Shown here: positions 6,002-11,529 of the stretch, one piece after another
How the letters are laid out: every line of letters begins with the position of its first letter
Numbering within the stretch: the first letter of the stretch is position 1
NCBI GenBank assembly: GCA_034435635.1
Contig: DAOTWY010000105.1
Span: 1-11,529 of the forward strand
Source: DAOTWY01 sp003696565
GTDB taxonomy: Bacteria > Chloroflexota > Anaerolineae > Aggregatilineales > Phototrophicaceae
DNA length: 11,529 nt
Direction of reading: 5' to 3'
Translations under genes and position numbers: made by a program
Notes under the pieces: generated by a model
What the model was told of the DNA's origin: nothing
The model's database searches: none
What the model saw: the letters and a program-made list of their open reading frames with translations, nothing else

Positions 6002-6023
6002 GCAACAGACCCGCGCCTTTTTT
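5994..6023 (+). terminator. Intrinsic terminator (attenuator) before aroH
   Basis: GGCGC (5994-5998) and GGG (6000-6002), with one bulged A, pair with CCC (6010-6012) and GCGCC (6013-6017) around a 7-base loop. Six T residues follow at 6018-6023. This is a strong GC-rich rho-independent terminator only 43 bases upstream of the aroH start. It lies downstream of the aro promoter and leader ORF, so it is best read as a conditional attenuator and not as the end of the trp operon. Confidence 0.88.
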
Positions 6024-6066
6024 GTTGTTTTATGAGTTTTTCATATTTTCATTAAGGAGATGGTCT

Positions 6067-6474
6067 ATGTTGATGATGCGTGGCGTGCGTGGTGCAACAA
6101 CAGTGCGTGAAAATACTGAAGAAGCGATGATTTCTGCTACACAGGAGTTATTAAAAGCGTTGATTGATTATAACGGCATTGAGGAGAAGGATGTTGCTAG
6201 TGTGTTTTTTACAACCACCCCTGATCTTACAGCCGCTTATCCAGCCAAAGCAGCACGCTTACTAGGCTGGAACGATACCGCTTTGATGGGGATGCAAGAG
6301 GCAGATGTTCCCACTGGCTTAAAGATGTGTATCCGTGTGTTAATTCATTGGAATACATCAAAAGCAATTGATGAATTGGTGCATGTTTATATGAATGGTG
6401 CGGAGAAATTACGCCCGGATTTTTTTTATCCAAAAAACAAGGTCGTCTTGAATAAGGAGTCAATTGAAGAATGA
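6067..6474 (+). CDS. aroH: Chorismate mutase, AroH type (monofunctional)
   Basis: A 135-residue chorismate mutase of the trimeric Bacillus AroH class, converting chorismate to prephenate at the branch towards Phe and Tyr. The N-terminus MRGVRGATTVRENTEEA (4-20) carries the substrate-binding Arg8 (Arg7 in Bacillus). TPDLTAAYPAKAARLLGW (51-68), MQEADVPTGLKMCIRV (76-91) with Glu78 and the key Arg90, and HVYMN with Tyr108 follow the family closely. The residue matching Bacillus Cys75 appears to be Gly here, a small departure judged from memory of that sequence. The C-terminus (LRPDFFYPKN) is also family-like. ATG 6067 is chosen because AAGGAG (6054-6059) sits 7 bases upstream; an earlier in-frame TTG at 6022 lies in the terminator T-tract and has no ribosome site. 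It overlaps aroF by ATGA. Confidence 0.96.
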   Translation: MLMMRGVRGATTVRENTEEAMISATQELLKALIDYNGIEEKDVASVFFTTTPDLTAAYPAKAARLLGWNDTALMGMQEADVPTGLKMCIRVLIHWNTSKAIDELVHVYMNGAEKLRPDFFYPKNKVVLNKESIEE

Positions 6475-7487
6475 TTGTTATCATGAAACCTAAAACCTCC
6501 GCTAAGCATGTTGCTGAAGTTATTTCACAGATTGAGGCGGATGGATACCAGGTTAACTTGGCAGATGGGGATAATCAAACCTTAATTGGGGTTGTTGGAG
6601 AAAGTGACAAACCCTTTGACCCCAAAAAATATGAGGCATTGCCCGGTGTAGAACGGGTTGCTAGTGTCACTGTTCCTTATAAATTGGCGAGCCGGGAGAT
6701 GCATCCCCAAGATACTGTTGTTAATGTGCGGGGCAAGGTGTTTGGCGCGAATAAGGTACAAGTTATTGCCGGTCCTTGTTCAGTAGAAAGCCGTGAGCAA
6801 ATTATTGATATTGCTCATGCTGTGAAAGAAGCTGGGGCGGTCGCTTTGCGTGGTGGGGCTTATAAACCACGCACATCGCCGTATAGCTTTCAGGGGCATG
6901 GTGAAAAAGGATTACAGTGGCTAGCAGAAGCGCGTGAGCAAACCGGCTTGCCAGTGGTTACAGAAGTCATGGATTCCAATTTAGTGCCATTGGTTTGTCA
7001 ATATGCGGATGTATTGCAAATTGGCGCGCGCAACATGCAAAATTTTGCCTTATTACATGCGGTTGGGGAAAGCCAACATCCTGTTTTGCTCAAACGAGGC
7101 ATGAGTAGCACTATGGAGGATTTGCTGATGGCGGCGGAATATATCCTGTCTCATGGAAATAACCGTGTAATGTTGTGTGAACGGGGCATCCGTACATTTG
7201 AAAAATATACCCGCAATACCTTCGACTTAAATGCTATTCCTGTTCTTAAACATCTTTCACATTTACCGGTGATTGCAGACCCTAGTCATGCTGTTGGTAA
7301 GCGGGAGTATGTGGATGCGCTGAGTCGTGCGGCGGTCGCTGCTGGCGCAGACGGGTTAATTATTGAAGTTCATACAGACCCCGAAGCAGCTTTGTCTGAT
7401 GGGCGGCAGACCGTCTCTGTTCCACAATTCCAACAATTGATGACACATATTCAACGGATTGCGGAGGCAATTGGACGTACAGCATGA
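6471..7487 (+). CDS. aroF: 3-deoxy-7-phosphoheptulonate (DAHP) synthase, type I-beta with N-terminal regulatory domain
   Basis: First enzyme of the shikimate pathway, joining phosphoenolpyruvate and erythrose-4-phosphate. At 338 residues it matches the Thermotoga maritima enzyme in length and layout. Residues 1-70 form the ferredoxin-like (ACT-like) regulatory domain (MIVIMKPKTS...TLIGVVGE), then a linker with YKLASREMHPQDT, then the barrel. Barrel motifs: IAGPCSVES with metal ligand Cys103; LRGGAYKPRTSPYSFQG (126-142); QIGARNMQNF; VLLKRGMSSTMEDLL; CERGIRTFEKYTRNT; ADPSHAVGKR with His273; IIEVH with Glu299; and ALSDGRQ with Asp310. All four metal ligands are present. In Thermotoga this N-terminal domain gives inhibition by Tyr and Phe, so similar feedback is expected here and fits the Phe/Tyr-rich leader upstream. 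It overlaps aroH and tyrA by ATGA. Confidence 0.97.
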   Translation: MIVIMKPKTSAKHVAEVISQIEADGYQVNLADGDNQTLIGVVGESDKPFDPKKYEALPGVERVASVTVPYKLASREMHPQDTVVNVRGKVFGANKVQVIAGPCSVESREQIIDIAHAVKEAGAVALRGGAYKPRTSPYSFQGHGEKGLQWLAEAREQTGLPVVTEVMDSNLVPLVCQYADVLQIGARNMQNFALLHAVGESQHPVLLKRGMSSTMEDLLMAAEYILSHGNNRVMLCERGIRTFEKYTRNTFDLNAIPVLKHLSHLPVIADPSHAVGKREYVDALSRAAVAAGADGLIIEVHTDPEAALSDGRQTVSVPQFQQLMTHIQRIAEAIGRTA

Positions 7488-8362
7488 CCAGTTTTTTTAG
7501 TGATAAATTGGCGATAGTTGGCTTAGGCTTAATGGGTGGCTCATTGGCACTGGCATTACGTGAGCGTGCCCGTTGTATTATCGGCATGGATTTAGACCCT
7601 AAAACCCGTGATTATGCGGTGCAGCAGCAAATTGTGGATTATGCAACCGATGATCTTTATACTGCCGTGCATGAGGCTGATACTGTGATTTTGGCTACGC
7701 CGGTGCGGGTAATCCTTGATTTGGTTCAAAATCGCATTGGGGCTTATTTACGCTCAAACACACTTTTGATTGATATTGGCAGCACCAAAGCCGATATTTG
7801 TGAGGCGATGGGACGCTTGCCGATCGGGATTCATGCCATTGGTGGGCACCCAATGACTGGTAAAGAGACCAATGGCATTGAGGTTAGCGATGCAACGCTT
7901 TATCATGGCAAGCCTTTTGTGTTGTGTGATACACGCCGCACAACCCCTGCCACACGCTTGCGGGCTTTAGGCTTGGTAGAGGCGATTCAGGCGATGCCCG
8001 TAGAGATGGATGCTGAGCGACACGACCGAGTTGTGGCAACGATCAGCCATGTCCCATATCTTTTGAGTGCTGCATTGATGGCAACTGCCTTACGTCAGGC
8101 GGAGCAAGATGAAGCGGTGTGGACGTTAGCGGCGGGCGGTTTTCGTGATATGACTCGTTTGGCTGGTAGCGATATCACCATGATAAGCGATATTGTCAGC
8201 ACGAATCGACAAGCGATTGCTGAGCTTTTAGCACATTTTCGGGTACAATTGGCTCTGCTGGAAACAATGCTTATCTCAAACGATCAAGATCGCCTGCGTG
8301 AAACATTAAAACCCATGCGACAAGCACGCATCAATTGGACAAAATATTATGAGCGTCGATAA
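7484..8362 (+). CDS. tyrA: Prephenate dehydrogenase (or arogenate dehydrogenase)
   Basis: Oxidative decarboxylation of prephenate to 4-hydroxyphenylpyruvate, leading to tyrosine. The 292-residue protein has an N-terminal Rossmann domain with GLGLMGGSLA (13-22) and an acidic residue at the end of the second strand (GMDLD, Asp36), which favours NAD over NADP. Next come VILATPV (68-74), IDIGSTKADI (97-106) and the TyrA hallmark GGHPMTGKETNGI (120-132), whose His122 corresponds to the catalytic histidine. The C-terminal dimerisation domain contains ATISHVPYLLSAALM (185-199). No ACT domain follows, so feedback inhibition by Tyr through such a domain is not expected. Whether it prefers prephenate or arogenate cannot be told. 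It overlaps aroF by ATGA; a 44-base gap with the aroA ribosome site follows. Confidence 0.95.
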   Translation: MTSFFSDKLAIVGLGLMGGSLALALRERARCIIGMDLDPKTRDYAVQQQIVDYATDDLYTAVHEADTVILATPVRVILDLVQNRIGAYLRSNTLLIDIGSTKADICEAMGRLPIGIHAIGGHPMTGKETNGIEVSDATLYHGKPFVLCDTRRTTPATRLRALGLVEAIQAMPVEMDAERHDRVVATISHVPYLLSAALMATALRQAEQDEAVWTLAAGGFRDMTRLAGSDITMISDIVSTNRQAIAELLAHFRVQLALLETMLISNDQDRLRETLKPMRQARINWTKYYERR

Positions 8363-8389
8363 ACAGTACCGCCTTTGTGGGGCATAAAT

Positions 8390-8395
8390 GGGGAG
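8390..8395 (+). promoter_or_regulatory. Ribosome binding site supporting the aroA start
   Basis: GGGGAG lies 11 bases before ATG 8407. It falls inside the longer open frame that begins at GTG 8377, and it is too close (2 bases) to the in-frame TTG at 8398, so ATG 8407 is the best start. Confidence 0.6.
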
Positions 8396-8406
8396 AATTG
8401 CAACAG

Positions 8407-9702
8407 ATGGATAAGTTCATCATTCAACCGACTGATCGATTACAAGGGGAAGTGCATGTCCCTGGGGATAAATCAATTAGTCATCGGGCGGTTTTATTTG
8501 GTGGTTTATTAGCGGATGGTGTCAGCCGTGTACGTGGGTGGTTACGGGCAGGGGATACACTCGCCTCTTTGAATGCGGTACGCGCTTTAGGGGTGCAGAT
8601 TGATGAAATTACCCCAACCGAATTATTGATTAATGGCACAACACCCCAAAGACCAAATGCCCCGCTTAACCTTGTCAACGCGGGGACAGGGATTCGCCTG
8701 TTAGCTGGTTTGTTGGTGGGGCAGCCTTTTCCCTCTGTGCTGGATGGTAGCGAACAACTCCGCCGCCGTCCTATGAAGCGCGTGATTGCGCCGCTCGTAC
8801 AGATGGGGGCAAACATTTGTGGAGAGAATGACCGTGCCCCATTGACAATTAAACCGGCAAAACTACATGGAATTGAATATACTTTGCCTGTTGCCAGTGC
8901 CCAAGTAAAAAGTGCAGTATTGTTGGCTGGCTTATTTGCAGAAGGGCAGACCACCGTTATTGAACCGGGACCAGCGCGTGATCACACAGAAGTGATGCTG
9001 AAAGCGATGGGGGCAGATATTCAGGTTAACGGTCAATCTATGACGATAAAACCTGTTTTACCACTCAAGCCGTTTGACATGACAGTGCCAGGAGATTTTT
9101 CTTCTGCGGCATTTTTGATGGTAGCCGGTTGTATTGTGCCAAAGAGTGACATCATCATCCGTCATGTAAATCTCAATGCCACTCGTACCGGTTTACTAGA
9201 TGTCTTACAGGCGATGGGCGGTAAAATCAGTGTGACGGAGACGGGGGAAGAAGCCGGTGAACCTGTAGGCGATATTCATGTTCAGGCTAGTGATTTACGA
9301 GGCGTTGAAATTGGTGGCGCGGCAGTTGTACGGATGATTGATGAGTTCCCTGCTTTGATGATCGCTGCACTCTGTGCGGATGGCGAAACCGTTGTCCGTG
9401 ACGCAGCAGAGTTGCGCGTTAAAGAAACAGATCGTATTGCGGTGATGAGCGCGGAACTCCGTAAACTTGGGGCGACTATTACTGAAACGCCAGATGGTTT
9501 TCGTATCATAGGACGACAGACGCTAAAAGGCGCAGTGGTAGATGGGCATGATGATCACCGTGTGGCGATGAGTCTGAGCATTGCCGGCTTAGTTGCTGAA
9601 GGTGAGACGACTGTTTTAGATGCCAAATGTACGGCTGATTCATTCCCGGGTTTTGCGGATGTGTTACGTGTATTACACGCACGTATTGATGTCGTTCAGT
9701 GA
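8407..9702 (+). CDS. aroA: 3-phosphoshikimate 1-carboxyvinyltransferase (EPSP synthase)
   Basis: Transfers enolpyruvyl from PEP to shikimate-3-phosphate, the sixth shikimate step. From ATG 8407 it has 431 residues, close to the Bacillus enzyme. Motifs: VPGDKSISHRA (18-28); NAGTGIR (91-97), the PEP-binding loop; RRRPMKRV (119-126); ASAQVKSAVLLAGL (163-176), typical of class II/Bacillus-CP4-like sequences; RDHTE; MIDEFP with catalytic Asp312; ELRVKETDRI with Glu340; and HDDHRVAMS (381-389). The PEP loop has Gly at the position where CP4 has Ala, so tolerance to glyphosate cannot be inferred. The frame extends 10 codons upstream to GTG 8377, but the extra residues do not match the family and the ribosome site favours ATG 8407. 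It is separated from aroE by 22 bases. Confidence 0.97.
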   Translation: MDKFIIQPTDRLQGEVHVPGDKSISHRAVLFGGLLADGVSRVRGWLRAGDTLASLNAVRALGVQIDEITPTELLINGTTPQRPNAPLNLVNAGTGIRLLAGLLVGQPFPSVLDGSEQLRRRPMKRVIAPLVQMGANICGENDRAPLTIKPAKLHGIEYTLPVASAQVKSAVLLAGLFAEGQTTVIEPGPARDHTEVMLKAMGADIQVNGQSMTIKPVLPLKPFDMTVPGDFSSAAFLMVAGCIVPKSDIIIRHVNLNATRTGLLDVLQAMGGKISVTETGEEAGEPVGDIHVQASDLRGVEIGGAAVVRMIDEFPALMIAALCADGETVVRDAAELRVKETDRIAVMSAELRKLGATITETPDGFRIIGRQTLKGAVVDGHDDHRVAMSLSIAGLVAEGETTVLDAKCTADSFPGFADVLRVLHARIDVVQ

Positions 9703-9724
9703 CAAGAGAATGATTTGAGGAATT

Positions 9725-10552
9725 ATGACAAATCGTGTTGGGTTGATTGGTTGGCCCGTTGAACAAAGTCTTAGCCCAGCTATGCATAATGCTGCGTTTA
9801 AGGCATTGGGTATGGATTGGCAATATGACGCGATGGCAATCCCGCCGGATATTGTGAAATATGGTGTCTTAGAGCCAATGCGGCATGGTTATGTTGGGAT
9901 CAATGTGACCATTCCACACAAACAAGTTGTGATGCGACTTGTCACGCCGGATGATGTTGCGCGGGCGGTTGGCGCGGTGAACACCATTGATTTCCGTAAC
10001 AATATGGGAACAAACACCGATGTTGATGGGTTTATTAGCGATCTTAAAGCCCATGGAATCCCTTTGTTAAATCAGCATGTGATTGTGTTGGGTGCAGGAG
10101 GGGCTGCGCGGGCAGCAGTTTATGGTTTGGTGAGGGAAGGTGCCCATGTAACGGTGGTTAACCGTACTTTGCAAAAAGCACAGGTCATGCTGGCTGATTT
10201 AGCTGTTTCTGCTGGTATACGATCTGTTGATGCGGTTACACTGGACGAAGCTGTAGAACGTCCTGTCAATCTGATTATTAATTGCACGCCGGTTGGGATG
10301 TATCCACATGTGGACACATCCCCCTGGATTGACGGTGTGCCTTTCCCGCGTGATGTAGTTGTTTATGACATGATTTATCGCCCGCATACAACTCGTTTGA
10401 TGCAGCAGGCAGAAGCGCACGGTGGGCGTGCTATTGGTGGCTTGGGGATGTTAGTTCGACAAGGGGCTTTATCTTTCAAAATATGGACAGGGGTTGATGC
10501 GCCTATCGAGACGATGATGGCTGCCGCTTTAATTGAGTTATCCAAACGATGA
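9725..10552 (+). CDS. aroE: Shikimate dehydrogenase
   Basis: Reduces 3-dehydroshikimate to shikimate with NADPH. The 275-residue length is normal for AroE. The N-terminal substrate domain shows GLIGWPVEQSLSPAMHNAAF (6-25), where the SLSP serines bind shikimate, and GINVTIPHKQ (58-67) with catalytic Lys66. AVGAVNT (81-87) and TNTDVDGF (96-103) follow, with catalytic Asp99. The nucleotide domain has the loop GAGGAARA (123-130) and VVNRTLQKA (144-152), the N-R-T pattern associated with NADP preference. INCTPVGMYP (184-193) and GLGMLVRQGA (240-249) complete the family pattern. The start is supported by GAGG (9717-9720) four bases upstream of ATG 9725. Its stop overlaps the following transporter gene by ATGA. 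Confidence 0.97.
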   Translation: MTNRVGLIGWPVEQSLSPAMHNAAFKALGMDWQYDAMAIPPDIVKYGVLEPMRHGYVGINVTIPHKQVVMRLVTPDDVARAVGAVNTIDFRNNMGTNTDVDGFISDLKAHGIPLLNQHVIVLGAGGAARAAVYGLVREGAHVTVVNRTLQKAQVMLADLAVSAGIRSVDAVTLDEAVERPVNLIINCTPVGMYPHVDTSPWIDGVPFPRDVVVYDMIYRPHTTRLMQQAEAHGGRAIGGLGMLVRQGALSFKIWTGVDAPIETMMAAALIELSKR

Positions 10553-11529
10553 GATTAGCAGAACAACATGCGTTTTTAACACACCCCAACCGAACGATTT
10601 TGTGGCTTTCCTTCCCAGTAACGTTATCTGTTATTGCTGAACCATTAACAGGGATGATGGATGCCGCTTTTGTTGCGCAGCTTGGCACGTCTTCGTTAGC
10701 AGCATTAGGAATTGGTGCGGCTGTGCTTTCCACCATGTTCTGGATTTTTGTGTTTTTGGGGATTAGCACACAGACCGAAGTCGCCTATGCCGATGGATTT
10801 GGTAATCAACAATACGGGCATGAGATCACCAGCTTAGCCTTAATTTTAAGTTTAATTTTTGGCGGAGCTATGGTTCTTCTGGCGATGTTTGGTGCAGAGT
10901 TGTTTAGTGCGTGGCTTGGTGCAGAGGGGGCAGTGCGGAGTGATGCTGCCGCTTACATCCGGTTGCGTGGTCTTGGGGCACCAGCTGTGATGATAACGTT
11001 TGTTGGCTTTGGCGCGTTGCGTGGTTTGCAAGACATGAAAACGCCTTTATGGGTAGCTGGTGCTGTCAACATTTTGAATATTGCTTTGGATGTTCTCTTT
11101 ATTTTTGGATGGACGATTATCCCGCCGATGGGTATTGAAGGTGCGGCTCTTGCTAGCTCAATTAGCCAGTGGATTGGTGCGGCTTGGGTGCTTAAGGTCG
11201 TGAGTCGTCGCTTAAGTTTACACTTCTATTTCAGGCAAGAAGATATTAAAAAATTATTGCGTGTTGGGGAGGATTTATTTATCCGTACGGGGTTGCTTAC
11301 CTTATTTATTTTGCTCACTACTCGGGCTGCCAATGATATTAGCCCAGAAGCTGGGGCAGCACATCAGGCAATTCGCACTGTTTGGTTATTTCTTGGGTTT
11401 TTGATGGAAGGTTACGCCGTTACAGTTCAAAGTTTGGTGGGATATTTTTTAGGGGCGAATCGTGTTGATGTTGCTCGCCGTGCAGCAAAATTAGCCACAT
11501 TATGGGGGCTAGGGACAGGAAGTATTCTT
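10549..11529 (+). CDS. MATE-family efflux transporter (partial, 3' end off window)
   Basis: The first 327 codons of a multidrug-and-toxin-extrusion family inner-membrane antiporter, which exports cationic or other small molecules using Na+ or H+. It runs open to the right edge. Visible: LWLSFPVTLSVIAEPLTGMMDAAFVAQLG (17-45), the usual first helix plus the P-x-x-x-x-x-x-x-E/D pattern and the conserved D-x-x-F/M-V-x-x-L-G motif. There are then successive hydrophobic segments; GFGALRGLQDMKTPLWVAGAVNILNIALDVLFIFG (149-183), a strong MATE/DinF-like signature (LRGxQDxKTP and NxxLDxxFIFG); and the start of the second MatE half. It resembles the DinF-like branch. The ATG overlaps the aroE stop (ATGA), so it is co-translated with the aro operon. 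Export of an aromatic intermediate is conceivable but nothing in the sequence shows a substrate. Confidence 0.9.
   Translation, partial: MRLAEQHAFLTHPNRTILWLSFPVTLSVIAEPLTGMMDAAFVAQLGTSSLAALGIGAAVLSTMFWIFVFLGISTQTEVAYADGFGNQQYGHEITSLALILSLIFGGAMVLLAMFGAELFSAWLGAEGAVRSDAAAYIRLRGLGAPAVMITFVGFGALRGLQDMKTPLWVAGAVNILNIALDVLFIFGWTIIPPMGIEGAALASSISQWIGAAWVLKVVSRRLSLHFYFRQEDIKKLLRVGEDLFIRTGLLTLFILLTTRAANDISPEAGAAHQAIRTVWLFLGFLMEGYAVTVQSLVGYFLGANRVDVARRAAKLATLWGLGTGSIL

Noticed and set aside
5930..6023. T-box riboswitch in the aro leader
   Set aside because: No recognisable T-box consensus (AGGGTGGNACCGCG) or Stem I features; AGGGT at 5936-5940 is followed by a different sequence. The short aromatic ORF explains the terminator better.
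5739..6035. 98-codon open frame across the inter-operon region
   Set aside because: It starts inside the 362-residue gene, runs through the promoter, leader ORF and terminator in another frame, and its translation resembles no protein; it is a shadow frame.
6022..6066. Longer aroH start at TTG 6022 adding an aromatic-rich LFYEFFIF segment
   Set aside because: The start lies in the terminator T-tract with no ribosome site, the extension is absent from the AroH family, and AAGGAG fits ATG 6067. The aromatic content reflects T-richness.
8377..8406. GTG 8377 as start of aroA
   Set aside because: The extra ten residues do not resemble the family N-terminus, and a ribosome site lies between this GTG and ATG 8407.
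8481..8954. 157-codon minus-strand open frame opposite aroA, and other minus-strand frames
   Set aside because: All lie opposite well-supported + strand genes, lack ribosome sites and give low-complexity Ser/Pro/Ala-rich translations; none is a credible gene.

Overview
All recognisable genes lie on the + strand and belong to two blocks of aromatic amino acid biosynthesis. The first block (1-5781) is the distal part of a tryptophan operon: the end of trpF, a GNAT acetyltransferase, trpB, an alpha/beta hydrolase, a putative GT-A-like protein, a small very acidic protein, trpA and a 362-residue protein I do not recognise. The second block (about 5820 to beyond the right edge) is a chorismate/tyrosine operon: promoter, attenuator leader, aroH (monofunctional chorismate mutase), aroF (type I-beta DAHP synthase), tyrA, aroA, aroE and the start of a MATE-family transporter.

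Genes are packed tightly. Most junctions are 4-base ATGA or GTGA overlaps, or a 1-base TGATG overlap, which suggests translational coupling. The only gaps are short (44 bases before trpB, 73 before the acidic gene, 44 before aroA, 22 before aroE), apart from the 285 bases between the two operons. I see no mobile element, CRISPR array, rRNA or intact tRNA.

The most interesting part is the inter-operon region 5782-6066. It has a TTGACA promoter, then a 26-codon leader ORF whose first 11 residues are MFFYALGFYYF (4 Phe, 3 Tyr, no Trp). After it comes a strong intrinsic terminator placed just before aroH. A hairpin right behind the Phe/Tyr codons and an alternative helix that consumes the terminator's 5' arm can both be drawn by hand. 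This is the layout of a classical ribosome-mediated transcription attenuator, here sensing Phe/Tyr charging and controlling entry into the DAHP synthase/chorismate mutase/prephenate dehydrogenase operon. It makes physiological sense, because the encoded DAHP synthase carries the N-terminal regulatory domain that responds to Tyr/Phe in Thermotoga.

A second oddity is that trpB and trpA, normally adjacent, are separated by three other genes. The gap before the acidic gene holds an 18-base match to a tRNA D-arm with no complete tRNA around it.

Organism: moderate GC, Thermotoga/Bacillus-type aroF and aroH, CP4/Bacillus-like aroA, and unusual genes embedded in the trp operon. I would guess an uncultured Chloroflexota bacterium (Anaerolineae-like), but this is an inference from gene types and order and not proven by the sequence.
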